Shown one piece after another: positions 38,874 through 47,722 of a DNA stretch of 64,000 nucleotides (position 1 is its first letter; the number at the start of each line of letters is the position of its first letter). The notes under the pieces are model-generated. The model had not been told where the DNA came from and ran no database searches. It worked only from the letters and a program-made list of their open reading frames with translations. The DNA comes from Accumulibacter sp. (lineage in GTDB: Bacteria > Pseudomonadota > Gammaproteobacteria > Burkholderiales > Rhodocyclaceae). The translations under genes were made by a program, and so were the position numbers. The stretch lies in contig NZ_JAPUVR010000085.1 of NCBI RefSeq assembly GCF_029255125.1, positions 62,001 to 126,000 of the forward strand, given 5' to 3'.

Positions 38874-39413
38874 ATGAGTGCAATTCTGCCGCCGTCCGAA
38901 CGGCTCTGGTGGAAACAACCGATCGACAAGGTCGAATGGGCGTGGATCGCGATCGCCTTCGTCTGGGGCATGGTGATGTTCGTGATGATGATTTACTGGC
39001 ACATCTACGGCAAACAGAACCTGTCCAACGAGGCGTACAAGACGACCCCCGAGATGTTCGCCGCGAAAGCCGAGAAATTCATCGCTGAAAACACGATACG
39101 CACCGAGACCGAGCAGCAGATCCCGGTCGTCAAGGTGCCGGCGAACGGCGAAGGCTATCTGATCGCCCGCCTCTGGGCATGGTATCCGATTCTCGAACTG
39201 GAAAAGGGCAAGACCTACAAAATCCATCTGTCATCGATGGATTACAACCATGGTTTCTCGTTGCAGCCGGTCAACATCAACATCCAGGTCATCCCCGGTT
39301 ATGAACATGTCGTCAAGATGACGCCGACCAAGGAAGGTACGTACGCCATCGTCTGCAACGAATACTGCGGCATTGGCCACCATTCGATGCTTGGCCGTAT
39401 CTACGTCAAATAA
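38874..39413 (+). CDS. Heme-copper reductase subunit II (CuA-containing, B-family)
   Basis: A 179-residue protein with one N-terminal membrane anchor (WAWIAIAFVWGMVMFVMMIYW, near residues 23-42) and a periplasmic cupredoxin domain. All CuA ligands are in place: His in DYNHGFS, and the CNEYCGIGHHSM segment with Cys, Glu, Cys, His, Met at canonical spacing. The single anchor and short length fit B-type (ba3/NorS-like) subunits. It accepts electrons from cytochrome c and passes them to subunit I, whose gene begins 17 bases downstream. Confidence 0.9.
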   Translation: MSAILPPSERLWWKQPIDKVEWAWIAIAFVWGMVMFVMMIYWHIYGKQNLSNEAYKTTPEMFAAKAEKFIAENTIRTETEQQIPVVKVPANGEGYLIARLWAWYPILELEKGKTYKIHLSSMDYNHGFSLQPVNINIQVIPGYEHVVKMTPTKEGTYAIVCNEYCGIGHHSMLGRIYVK

Positions 39414-39429
39414 GGGGGAGAAGAACTAG

Positions 39430-41124
39430 ATGGCAACCACCTACCGTACGTGTCCCGTCTCCGGACTTCAGTTCGAGGACCAGGCCGAGAAGCTGATGCG
39501 CTGGAACGCCGTCGCTGGCGTCCTCTGGCTGCTGGTCGGCGGGATTACTGCCCTGCTCGTGATTCTCACGCGCTGGCCAGCGATCAAGCTGCTGCCGGCG
39601 GATCAGTTCTATCTGATTCTGACTGCGCATGGGATCGATATGTTGATCCTGTGGATTCTTTTCTTCGAGATGGCCGTCCTCTACTTTGCCTCGTCGACAC
39701 TGCTCAGGTGCCGCCTGGCAGCGCCCAAGGTGGCCTGGCTCGCCTTCTGGTTGATGGCGATTGGTGGCATCGTGACCAACATCGCAGTCTTCCAGGGTGA
39801 ATCAAGTGTCATGTTCACCTCCTACGTCCCGATGCAGGCAGCGTGGCACTTCTACCTGGGGATCATTCTCGTCGCCGTCGGAGCGCTGCTCGGCGTCGCC
39901 GTCTTCTTCGGCACGCTGGTCGTCGCCAAGCGCGAAAAGACCTACCAGGGCTCGCTGCCGCTGGTCACCTTCGGCGCCTTGACCGCAGCGATCATTGCCA
40001 CCTTCACCATCCTCGCCGGCGCCGGCATCCTGCTGCCCACGCTGCTCTGGTCGCTCGGCATCCTGAAGGAAATCGACGCCCAGTTGTACCGTATGGTCTG
40101 GTGGGGCCTGGGCCACTCGTCGCAGCAGATCAACGTCTCCGCGCACGTCGCCGTCTGGTACCTGATCGCTGCCGTCGTCTTTGGCGCCAAGCCGCTTTCG
40201 GAGAAGGTGTCGCGTTTCGCCTTCCTGCTCTACATCCTCTTCCTGCAGCTCGCCAGCGCGCACCATCTGCTCTCCGACCCGGGCATGAGCGCCGAATGGA
40301 AGGTGCTCAACACATCGTACTTCATGTATTTTGCCGTCATGGCGTCGATGATCCACGGCTTCACCGTACCCGGTGCGATCGAGGCAGCGCAGCGCCGCAA
40401 GGGCTACACAAACGGTCTGTTCGAATGGCTGCGCAAGGCGCCGTGGGGCAATCCGGTGTTTTCGGGCATGTTCATCTCGCTCGTAAGCTTCGGCTTCCTG
40501 GGTGGGATTTCCGGTGTCGTCCTCGGCACCGAGCAGATCAACATGCTGATGCATAACACCTTCTACGTTCCCGGCCACTTCCACACGACGGTCGTCACCG
40601 GTACGACGCTGGCGTTCATGGCGGTCACCTATCTTCTCGTTCCGGTGCTCTTCCGGCGCGAAATGATCCTGCCCAAACTTTGCCAGATCCAGCCCTACCT
40701 GTTCGGCATCAGCATGTCGGTGCTCGGCCTGGTGATGATGGGTGCCGGAACGCTCGGCGTCTCCCGCCGGCATTGGGACATGGCTTTCTCGGGTGCTCCG
40801 TTCCAGTACGAATGGCCGGGCGCGGCTTATCTGATGATGGGTCTGACCGGCATCTTCGGCGTCATAGCCGTGATCGGCGGTGGCTTGTGGATCCTGCTCG
40901 TCGTCGGTTCGCTGCTCTTCGGCAAGAAGCTCGACGGCGGCAAGGTGTCCGATCGCCCGACGCCTATTCCAGTGAATACGCAGGCAGCCTCGGCCGCCGC
41001 GCACGGGAGCGAGCATGTCGCGGTTCCCGGCACCGTCGTCCTCGCGCTGCTGTTGTTCGTTTCCTTCGTCCTGTATTATTTCGTGAACTGGAAGTACCTC
41101 TCGGAAGTCTGGCTGCTTAGCTGA
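39430..41124 (+). CDS. Heme-copper subunit I lacking the active-site tyrosine (ba3-like or sNOR-type NO reductase)
   Basis: A 564-residue protein with about 13 hydrophobic helices, aligning with the B-type (Thermus ba3) catalytic subunit. The heme and metal histidines are kept: H67 (LTAHGIDM), H229 (GLGHSS), H278/H279 (ASAHHLL), H383 and H385 (VPGHFHTT). The segment that reads GHPxVY in oxidases is GHSSQQ here, so residue 233, the cross-linked tyrosine, is glutamine. No tyrosine occupies the C-family alternative place six residues before the HH pair (leucine; nearest Y is four residues further). In cNOR the same H+4 position holds a glutamate iron ligand. This favours NO reduction over O2 reduction. 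SCO, farnesyltransferase and a CuA subunit are neighbours. Confidence 0.85.
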   Translation: MATTYRTCPVSGLQFEDQAEKLMRWNAVAGVLWLLVGGITALLVILTRWPAIKLLPADQFYLILTAHGIDMLILWILFFEMAVLYFASSTLLRCRLAAPKVAWLAFWLMAIGGIVTNIAVFQGESSVMFTSYVPMQAAWHFYLGIILVAVGALLGVAVFFGTLVVAKREKTYQGSLPLVTFGALTAAIIATFTILAGAGILLPTLLWSLGILKEIDAQLYRMVWWGLGHSSQQINVSAHVAVWYLIAAVVFGAKPLSEKVSRFAFLLYILFLQLASAHHLLSDPGMSAEWKVLNTSYFMYFAVMASMIHGFTVPGAIEAAQRRKGYTNGLFEWLRKAPWGNPVFSGMFISLVSFGFLGGISGVVLGTEQINMLMHNTFYVPGHFHTTVVTGTTLAFMAVTYLLVPVLFRREMILPKLCQIQPYLFGISMSVLGLVMMGAGTLGVSRRHWDMAFSGAPFQYEWPGAAYLMMGLTGIFGVIAVIGGGLWILLVVGSLLFGKKLDGGKVSDRPTPIPVNTQAASAAAHGSEHVAVPGTVVLALLLFVSFVLYYFVNWKYLSEVWLLS

Positions 41125-41134
41125 CCAGACAAGG

Positions 41135-41156
41135 TTCCTGCGCTGCGGCGCAGGGA
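41135..41156. other. Hairpin after subunit I
   Basis: CCTGCGC and GCGCAGG form a 7-bp stem with a 4-base loop, extendable by a G-U and an A-U pair. It begins 11 bases after the subunit I stop codon. There is no T-run. Confidence 0.7.
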
Positions 41157-41199
41157 CCTGTCGCCATCCGGGCGCACGCCGACCGGATGGCGACAGGTC
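41155..41199. other. Perfect 17-bp inverted repeat between subunit I and the farnesyltransferase gene
   Basis: The arms 41155-41171 and 41183-41199 are exact complements around an 11-base loop. No thymine run follows. Such a structure could act as an RNA processing or stability element that sets different expression of the two genes. It covers the ATG at 41187, which makes that codon an unlikely start. Confidence 0.8.
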
Positions 41200-41249
41200 G
41201 GAAAACAGGCATCAATCCTGCTCACTTGATCGCTTTGCCCGTACAGCCC

Positions 41250-42146
41250 ATGCCCTCCATCCCCACGTCGACCGGCACATCCGGCTTCCCCCTACGTGCA
41301 ATCCTCGGCGTTTTCAAACTGCGCATCGGCGTCGTCATCACGCTGACCGCGCTTACCGGTCTGGCGGTCAGCCCCGGCCCCGGACTGGGCCCGCTGCAGT
41401 TGCTTGTCCTGACCCTTTCGGTCCTCGTTTCCTCAGCCAGCGCAGGCGCTTTCAACCAGTACTACGAATACGCCAGCGACCGCCTGATGTCGCGCACCAG
41501 CAAACGCCCGTTTGCCACCGGCGAGATTCAGCACGGCCCAGTCTGGTTGCTGATCATCGTCGCCTTGCTGATCCTGTCGGTCGCCGCCGCGTGGCTGGCG
41601 CTGAACGCTTGGTCGGCACTCTTCGTGTTTCTCGGCGCTTTTTTTTATGCCGTTGTGTACACCGTTTGGTTGAAGCGACGCACGTGGATGAACATCGTCC
41701 TTGGCGGGCTTGCTGGAAGTTGGGCCGTACTTGCCGGAGCCAGCGCCAGCGACCCACAGCTCGGCGCTGTCCCGCTGTCTTTGGCGCTCGTCCTCTTTCT
41801 CTGGACCCCACCGCATTTCTGGAGCTTGGCCATCGCCTTCCGTGCCGACTATGCGAACGCCGGTGTGCCGATGCTGCCCGTCGTCGTTGGCGACGAGAAA
41901 GCGGCCCAGGCCATCTTCCTCGGCACCTTGTGTCTGGTTGCCGCGTCGATGCTGCCCCTCGCCTTCGGCCTGGGCGTGATCTATCTGATCGGTGCCGCGC
42001 TCGGCGGCCTGGTCTTCATTCAGAAAGCCTGGCAACTGACGCGCAGGCCTGACCGGCAGAGCGCGATGAGCTGTTTCCATGCGTCCTTGCTGCAACTGAC
42101 GCTTGTGCTGCTCGCCGCCATCGCCGACGCGCAACTTGCCTTCTAG
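41250..42146 (+). CDS. ctaB: Protoheme IX farnesyltransferase (heme O synthase)
   Basis: Adds a farnesyl group to heme B to make heme O. The protein has about nine hydrophobic helices and the prenyltransferase motif NQYYEYASDRLMSRTSKRP, in which the first aspartate of the NxxxDxxxD motif is glutamate. The start is taken as ATG 41250 (MPSIPTSTGTSG, 298 residues) because an earlier in-frame ATG at 41187 lies inside a stable hairpin; no ribosome site is clear at either. With CtaA it supplies heme O/A for the reductase. cyoE is a synonym. Confidence 0.92.
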   Translation: MPSIPTSTGTSGFPLRAILGVFKLRIGVVITLTALTGLAVSPGPGLGPLQLLVLTLSVLVSSASAGAFNQYYEYASDRLMSRTSKRPFATGEIQHGPVWLLIIVALLILSVAAAWLALNAWSALFVFLGAFFYAVVYTVWLKRRTWMNIVLGGLAGSWAVLAGASASDPQLGAVPLSLALVLFLWTPPHFWSLAIAFRADYANAGVPMLPVVVGDEKAAQAIFLGTLCLVAASMLPLAFGLGVIYLIGAALGGLVFIQKAWQLTRRPDRQSAMSCFHASLLQLTLVLLAAIADAQLAF

Positions 42147-42165
42147 GCCGAGGCGATCCATCAAA

Positions 42166-43038
42166 ATGTTCCCCAGCTACGCCCGGGCGCTCGCTGTCTC
42201 ACTCGCCGTCCTGAGCGCGATGCCCGCAGCAGCGGGCGAGGCCCCCCCGGAAAAGGTGAAGCTGACCGCACGCCCGCAAGGCGCCACCGGCGGCTTGGCC
42301 CTGACCACGCTCGACGAGAAAGCGGCTTTCGCCCTCTCGCAAGCGGCGATTGGTCAGTCGGTTGGCAACTTTACGCTGCTTGATCGGCAGGAACGGCCAG
42401 TCGCACTGACGCGCTACCGGGGCAAACCCTTGTTGGTCAACTTCATCTATACGGCGTGTTTTCAGGTCTGCCCGACGACCACACGCAACCTGCAGAAAGC
42501 AATCCAGAACACGGTCAGCGTCGTTGGCGCCGACCGCTTCAACGTGATCAGCATCGGTTTCAACCAACCGTTCGACTCGCCTGGCGCGTTACGTGATTTC
42601 GCCCGGCAATACGGCATCCATCTGCCGAACTGGGAGTTTCTCAGTCCATCATCGGCCATTGTCGGCGACCTGACGCGTAATTTCGGCTTCAGCTTCGTTG
42701 CCACTGCGGCTGGTTTCGACCACCTCAATCAGGTCACCATGGTCGACGCGCAGGGAACGATCGTACGCCAGGTCTATGGCGAGAAGTTCGGCGCCGAAGA
42801 CCTGATCGAACCGCTCAAGCGCCTGATCGCCGGGGCACCGCTTCCGCAGGAGAGCAACGCCCTGGACGAAATCATTGAACGCGTCCGGATCATTTGCTCG
42901 ATCTACGATCCGGTCACCGGTCGCTATCGGACCAACTACGCGCTGTATCTTCAGGCGGCCGGCTTCGTTTCCTTTGTCATCTTTCTGCTCTACCTGTCTG
43001 TCCACTTCTGGAAGAACCGGCGGCGCAGCGAGCCGTGA
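42166..43038 (+). CDS. SCO/SenC-family protein with C-terminal membrane anchor
   Basis: The second SCO protein of the cluster, 290 residues from ATG 42166. It has a signal peptide (ALAVSLAVLSAMPAAAG) and the copper motif YTACFQVCPTTT (CxxxC), a histidine in GFDHLNQV, and a C-terminal transmembrane helix (FVSFVIFLLYLSVHFW) absent from the SCO1 at 35.6 kb. It closes the operon, matching the position of senC in the norSY-senC arrangement reported from nitrifiers. Likely role: copper loading or redox maintenance of the CuA site of its own reductase. Confidence 0.88.
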   Translation: MFPSYARALAVSLAVLSAMPAAAGEAPPEKVKLTARPQGATGGLALTTLDEKAAFALSQAAIGQSVGNFTLLDRQERPVALTRYRGKPLLVNFIYTACFQVCPTTTRNLQKAIQNTVSVVGADRFNVISIGFNQPFDSPGALRDFARQYGIHLPNWEFLSPSSAIVGDLTRNFGFSFVATAAGFDHLNQVTMVDAQGTIVRQVYGEKFGAEDLIEPLKRLIAGAPLPQESNALDEIIERVRIICSIYDPVTGRYRTNYALYLQAAGFVSFVIFLLYLSVHFWKNRRRSEP

Positions 43039-43126
43039 GCCGCCAAGGCCGACCTGAAGTTCGTCGCCGACGAAGTCTTCGCCGGCGCCCCGCTCAGTCG
43101 CTCGCCGTGACCGCCCAGGTGACGGG

Positions 43127-43705
43127 CTAGCGCTGGCGGTCCTGTTCGATCAGGTGCGGCCACGCCATGCGCATGTAGTAGCCCATCGACCAAAGTGTGA
43201 GAACGGCGGCGACGTAGATCAACCAGGTACCAAGACGGAAGACATCCAGCCCGGCAAGCGGCTGGTAATACAGGAGAAGCGGAATGGCGACCATCTGGGC
43301 CGTCGTCTTGATCTTGCCGACCATCGATACGGCAACACTGCGATGCGCGCCAATCCGCGCCATCCATTCGCGCAAGGCCGAAATCGTGATTTCGCGGCCG
43401 ATGATGATGACCGCGAGAACGGCGTCGAGTCGACCCAGCCAGACGAGCACGATGAGCGCCGCAGCGACCATCAGCTTGTCGGCCACCGGATCGAGAAATG
43501 CACCAAAAGCGGATGTCTGCTGCCACCGGCGCGCCAGATAGCCGTCAAGCCAATCGGTCGCCGCGGCGACGACGAAGATCAGCGTCGCCGCCAGGTCGCG
43601 ACCGAATCCGCGCACCCAGGCCTCGGGCACGTAATACAGGGCAATCATCAGCGGAATCAGGATGATCCGCAGCCAGGTCAGGAGAATCGGTATGTTCAGC
43701 GGCAT
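43127..43705 (-). CDS. pgsA: CDP-diacylglycerol-glycerol-3-phosphate 3-phosphatidyltransferase
   Basis: Makes phosphatidylglycerol phosphate in the inner membrane. The 192-residue protein carries the CDP-alcohol phosphotransferase motif TDWLDGYLARRWQQTSAFGA continuing FLDPVADKL, with the DG-AR-G-D-D residues all present. ATG 43705 overlaps the uvrC stop codon as ATGA, so the two genes are translationally coupled, an arrangement widespread in proteobacteria. Confidence 0.95.
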   Translation of the reverse strand: MPLNIPILLTWLRIILIPLMIALYYVPEAWVRGFGRDLAATLIFVVAAATDWLDGYLARRWQQTSAFGAFLDPVADKLMVAAALIVLVWLGRLDAVLAVIIIGREITISALREWMARIGAHRSVAVSMVGKIKTTAQMVAIPLLLYYQPLAGLDVFRLGTWLIYVAAVLTLWSMGYYMRMAWPHLIEQDRQR

Positions 43706-45522
43706 CAGTGCAGCGCGGCGTAGATCTTCTCGGCCAGTTGCCGGCTGATTCCGGGAACAGCGGCCAATTGGTCGACCCCGGCGGCACAAACGCCCGGCAA
43801 ACCACCGAAGCGCGATATCAGGGCTTTCCGCCTTCCCGGGCCTATCCCGGCAATCTCGTCGAGGCGAGAACTGCGAGCCGTCCGGCTGCGCGTCGCGCGA
43901 TGTCCGGAGACGGCAAAACGATGCGCTTCATCGCGAATCTCCTGGATCAGGTGCAAAGCCGGATTCTCCGGTGGCAAGCTCAACGGTGGTCGGCCGTCAG
44001 TGAAAACAAGCGTCTCCAGGCCTGGTTTTCGCGCCTCACCTTTGGCCACGCCAAGCACGAACAGGTGCGACAGGCCGAGCTCGGCAAGCGCATTTGCCGC
44101 TGCCGCAACCTGGCCGGCGCCACCGTCGATGATCACCAACACCGGCTCGACGGCTTCTCCCGCGGCGACCCTCTCATAGCGTCGATGAACAACCTGCCGC
44201 ATGGCTGCGTAATCGTCGCCCGGCGAGATATCACGGATATTGAAGCGGCGGTACTCCGAGCGGCGCATTTCACCCTCCCGGTACACGACGCACGCGGCGA
44301 CGGTTGCCGTCCCTTGCGTGTGACTGATGTCGAAACAATCGATTCGCGCGTCTTTACGGTCGACCAGATCGATCTGCAAGACTTCCGCCAGCGCCTGCAG
44401 GCGCGCCACCTGCCGACCAGAGACGCTGCGCCGAGCCGCGATTGCCAGACGGGCATTCTGTTCGGCCATCGCCACCCAGACGCGCTGCTCGGTAAGCCTT
44501 GCTTCGAGCACTCGCGTTGTGCGCGTTGCCATCGCATTCAGCCAGTCGTTCACCTCGTGATCGGGCAACGGCAGGTTGACCAGTATGCGCGCGGGAACCG
44601 GATGCACCGAATAATGCTGGTAAAGAAAGGCAAGCAAGGCTTCGCACGGCAGAGAGTCGGCCGAATTGGCGGGAAACTGTGGTCGATCGCCGAGGTGCCG
44701 CCCACCGCGTATCATCGCCAGGTTGACGCAGAGCACACCGCCCTCCTCGACCGCGACGATAACATCGATCTCCGCACCGCGTGCCGTTTCGACGTATTGC
44801 CTGTCCTGCACCTGACGCAAGGACTGAATCTGGTCGCGGTAGATCGCCGCCTGCTCGAAGGCCAGCCCGGCAGCCGCTTGATCCATCGCTGCGCTGAGCC
44901 CGCGAATCACCTCCTGCTGCCGCCCCTGAAGGAACATCGCGGCCATCTGCACATCCAGCGCGTAAGCCGCCTGCTCGATCTCTCCGACGCACGGTCCTGA
45001 GCAACGTTTGATCTGGTAGAGCAGACAAGGCCGGGAGCGGTTGTTGAAAACGCCATTCTCACAGGTGCGCAGGCGAAACATCCTTTGCAGAAGCTTGATG
45101 CTTTCGCGTACCGCCACCGCCGAGGGAAAAGGCCCGAAATAGTCTGCCCGGCGGTCGGTCACCCCGCGAAAAAACCCCAGGCGCGCAAAGCGGTCATGCG
45201 TAAGCATGATGTAGGGATAAGATTTGTCATCCCGGAACAGGATATTATAGCGCGGCGACAAGCTCTTGATCAGATTGTTCTCAAGCAGCAGCGCCTCGGC
45301 TTCCGATCGCGTCACGGTAGTCTCGACAGACGCCACCTGGCTGACCATCAGCGCGATGCGCGGACTCGATTGCGTCGCGCGGAAATACGAGGCGAGCCGC
45401 TTGCGCAGGTTCTTTGCTTTCCCGACGTAGAGCACCCGGCCCAGCGAGTCGAGCATGCGGTAGACGCCGGGAAGCTCGCTCATCCCTGCCAGCAAGGACT
45501 TCGTGTCCAACGATTCGCTCAT
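43705..45522 (-). CDS. uvrC: UvrABC excinuclease subunit C
   Basis: Makes both incisions in nucleotide excision repair. The 605-residue protein has an N-terminal GIY-YIG nuclease domain (PGVYRMLDSLGRVLYVGKAK near residue 18), a UVR motif (GLAFEQAAIYRDQIQSLR), the RNase H-like C-terminal nuclease domain with FDISHTQGTATVAACVVY, and a C-terminal helix-hairpin-helix region. Lies 42 bases downstream of nagZ and ends in ATGA with pgsA. Confidence 0.96.
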   Translation of the reverse strand: MSESLDTKSLLAGMSELPGVYRMLDSLGRVLYVGKAKNLRKRLASYFRATQSSPRIALMVSQVASVETTVTRSEAEALLLENNLIKSLSPRYNILFRDDKSYPYIMLTHDRFARLGFFRGVTDRRADYFGPFPSAVAVRESIKLLQRMFRLRTCENGVFNNRSRPCLLYQIKRCSGPCVGEIEQAAYALDVQMAAMFLQGRQQEVIRGLSAAMDQAAAGLAFEQAAIYRDQIQSLRQVQDRQYVETARGAEIDVIVAVEEGGVLCVNLAMIRGGRHLGDRPQFPANSADSLPCEALLAFLYQHYSVHPVPARILVNLPLPDHEVNDWLNAMATRTTRVLEARLTEQRVWVAMAEQNARLAIAARRSVSGRQVARLQALAEVLQIDLVDRKDARIDCFDISHTQGTATVAACVVYREGEMRRSEYRRFNIRDISPGDDYAAMRQVVHRRYERVAAGEAVEPVLVIIDGGAGQVAAAANALAELGLSHLFVLGVAKGEARKPGLETLVFTDGRPPLSLPPENPALHLIQEIRDEAHRFAVSGHRATRSRTARSSRLDEIAGIGPGRRKALISRFGGLPGVCAAGVDQLAAVPGISRQLAEKIYAALH

Positions 45523-45564
45523 CCGGATACGCCGCTTCGCCGCTGGCGCCTCTGCTGTCTGCCG

Positions 45565-46584
45565 TCAGACCGCCAGGCGCTCGGCGGCGGCGACGCCGGC
45601 GAGATAGGCCGGCTCCCGCCGCAGGCTGGACCAGTCGGGCGACTCGCGGCGCGGCACGAGCGATTCGATTCGTTGCGCGCGCAGCACATCGCTTTCGGCT
45701 TGCCAGTGGTGCAGCACCTCGTCGACCGCCGTTGGCGAATTGCACAACAGCAACATGTCGCAACCCGCCTGCCAGGCGGCCGCACAGCGTTCGACCGGGC
45801 CACCGGCAAAACCCGCCCCGGCCATCGACAGGTCGTCACTGAAGATCGCCCCGGCAAAGCGCAGTTCCTCGCGGAGCAAACGCAACCAGAGCGGCGAGAA
45901 GCCAGCCGGGCGCTCGTCCACCTGGCGATAGATCACGTGCGCCGGCATCACCGCATCGAGCCGCACGCGCCGATACGGTTCGAGATCGAGCGCCATGTCC
46001 TCGAGTCGACGTTCGTCTACCGGCAGATCGACGTGCGAATCGGGTTCGACCCAACCGTGCCCCGGAAAGTGTTTGCCGCACGCGGCCATGCCGGCACTAT
46101 GCAGCCCGTCGATCAGCCCCTTGGCCAGGTCCACGACCGCCGCCGGGCTGCGATGAAAGGCGCGGTCGCCGATCACACGGCTATGCCCCCAATCGAGGTC
46201 AAGCACCGGCGTGAAGGACAGGTCTACCCCGCAGGCACGCAGTTCAGCGGCCAGAAGGTAGCCCAGGTCGCGCGCCGCTGTCACCGCCTGCGTCGGGTCG
46301 CTGTCCCACTCCTGACCGAGGCGGCGCATCGGTGGCAAACGGGTGAACCCATCCCGACAACGCTGCACGCGCCCGCCCTCATGATCGACGGCAATCAGCA
46401 ACGGCGGGCGGTGCAGCGCATGCACCTGGCCAGTCAGGCGAGCAAGCTGCTCGGGCGACTCGAAGTTACGCGAGAAGAGGATCATGCCACCGACCAGCGG
46501 ATGGCAAAGGCGCGCTCGATCGAGGTCGCTCAAGGCTGTTCCCGCAATGTCGATCATCAACGGACCGAGGGGTGTGCTGCTCAT
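45565..46584 (-). CDS. nagZ: Beta-N-acetylhexosaminidase NagZ
   Basis: Cytosolic GH3 enzyme that removes N-acetylglucosamine from anhydro-muropeptides during peptidoglycan recycling. The 339-residue sequence has [12 protein letters not shown], the family motif [18 protein letters not shown] and the nucleophile in [10 protein letters not shown]. It starts in a 4-base ATGA overlap with the acpS stop codon. Confidence 0.95.
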   Translation of the reverse strand: MSSTPLGPLMIDIAGTALSDLDRARLCHPLVGGMILFSRNFESPEQLARLTGQVHALHRPPLLIAVDHEGGRVQRCRDGFTRLPPMRRLGQEWDSDPTQAVTAARDLGYLLAAELRACGVDLSFTPVLDLDWGHSRVIGDRAFHRSPAAVVDLAKGLIDGLHSAGMAACGKHFPGHGWVEPDSHVDLPVDERRLEDMALDLEPYRRVRLDAVMPAHVIYRQVDERPAGFSPLWLRLLREELRFAGAIFSDDLSMAGAGFAGGPVERCAAAWQAGCDMLLLCNSPTAVDEVLHHWQAESDVLRAQRIESLVPRRESPDWSSLRREPAYLAGVAAAERLAV

Positions 46585-46958
46585 TGTTGCTCCATCACGA
46601 CGAAGGCGATAGCGTATTCCTTCTCGTCGCTGATCGAAAGGTGTGCGCGCAGACCAAGCTCGGCCAAATGCCCGGCCAGTTCCGGCGCATATTCGAAAAG
46701 CGGCCGGCCGAGCCCGTCGTGCACAACGCTGATCGCAAGCAGCGTGGCCGGTGCACGCAGGCCGGTACCCATGGCCTTGCCAAAGGCTTCCTTGGCCGCG
46801 AAGCGCTTGGCCAGAAATCGCCCCACCTGCCCACCAGGGTCAAACTCGCGACGCTCGCGCACCGACAGCAAGCGGTCGAGCGCGCCTTGCCCGTGCTGCT
46901 CGTAGAACCTGGCAAGCCGCCCGACGGCAACGATGTCAGTCCCCACACCGAGGATCAT
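46581..46958 (-). CDS. acpS: Holo-acyl-carrier-protein synthase
   Basis: Transfers 4'-phosphopantetheine from CoA to acyl carrier protein. The 125-residue protein begins [15 protein letters not shown] and contains the magnesium-binding and CoA-binding segment [20 protein letters not shown]. It overlaps pdxJ by four bases, the standard pdxJ-acpS arrangement. Confidence 0.96.
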   Translation of the reverse strand: MILGVGTDIVAVGRLARFYEQHGQGALDRLLSVRERREFDPGGQVGRFLAKRFAAKEAFGKAMGTGLRAPATLLAISVVHDGLGRPLFEYAPELAGHLAELGLRAHLSISDEKEYAIAFVVMEQQ

Positions 46959-47722
46959 CTGCTGCCTCCGGGTGCAACCGCCTGGGCTTCGCGCAACAGG
47001 CGCTTCATCTCCCGCACCGCTTCCTGCAGGCCGACGAAGACCGCCCGGCTGACGATCGCGTGACCGATGTGCAGCTCGCGAATCCCGACCAACTGGGCCA
47101 CCGGTTGAACATTGAAGTAATTGAGCGCATGACCGGCATTGAAGCGCATGCCGAGCCGGCTGACCAGCTCGCCCGCCAGGCGAATTCGGGTCAATTCGGC
47201 GAGCGCGGCCGGGCTCTCCGAATCCCGTCCTTGCGTATAGAACGCGTGTGCATAGGGTCCGGTATGGATCTCGCAGACGCGCGCGCCGATACGCGCCGCC
47301 GCTTCGACCTGTGCCAGCTCGGCGTCGATGAAGACGCTGGTCACGATGCCCGCCTCACGCAGACGGGCTACCGCCTGCGCCAGCTTGCCTTCTTGCGCGA
47401 CAATGTCCAGGCCGCCTTCGGTGGTCACTTCGTGCCGCCCCTCCGGCACCAGCATGGCCATCTGCGGCTTGAGTCGACATGCGATGGCGAGCATTTCGTC
47501 GGTCGCCGCCATCTCCAGATTGAGCTTGATCTGCGCCAGCTCGCGCAGCTTCTCGACGTCGGCGTCCTGGATGTGACGGCGGTCTTCGCGCAAATGTATG
47601 GTGATTCCATCTGCGCCGCCCAGGTGCGCCTCTACCGCAGCCCAGACCGGGTCCGGCTCGTAAGTGCCGCGCGCCTGGCGGATCGTCGCCACGTGATCAA
47701 TGTTGACGCCCAGTTCGATCAT
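46955..47722 (-). CDS. pdxJ: Pyridoxine 5'-phosphate synthase
   Basis: Final step of the DXP-dependent vitamin B6 pathway. The 255-residue TIM barrel starts MIELGVNIDHVATIRQARG and has the conserved segments GADGITIHLREDRRHI and LVPEGRHEVTTEGGLD. It overlaps both acpS and recO by four bases. Confidence 0.97.
   Translation of the reverse strand: MIELGVNIDHVATIRQARGTYEPDPVWAAVEAHLGGADGITIHLREDRRHIQDADVEKLRELAQIKLNLEMAATDEMLAIACRLKPQMAMLVPEGRHEVTTEGGLDIVAQEGKLAQAVARLREAGIVTSVFIDAELAQVEAAARIGARVCEIHTGPYAHAFYTQGRDSESPAALAELTRIRLAGELVSRLGMRFNAGHALNYFNVQPVAQLVGIRELHIGHAIVSRAVFVGLQEAVREMKRLLREAQAVAPGGSR

Noticed and set aside
39430-41124. Ordinary ba3-type cytochrome c oxidase subunit I
   Set aside because: Overall alignment fits, but the tyrosine in the GHPxVY motif is replaced by glutamine, so I did not accept O2 reduction as the default.
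41187-41249. Earlier ATG start of the farnesyltransferase gene
   Set aside because: The codon lies inside the right arm of a perfect 17-bp hairpin, and the added residues do not resemble the family.
43708-45000. A 430-codon open frame on the plus strand opposite uvrC
   Set aside because: Same reason: it mirrors uvrC, lacks motifs and has no ribosome site.
45085-46905. A 606-codon open frame on the plus strand opposite nagZ and uvrC
   Set aside because: It is antisense to two well-supported genes, has the composition of a GC-rich reverse frame and shows no known motif.
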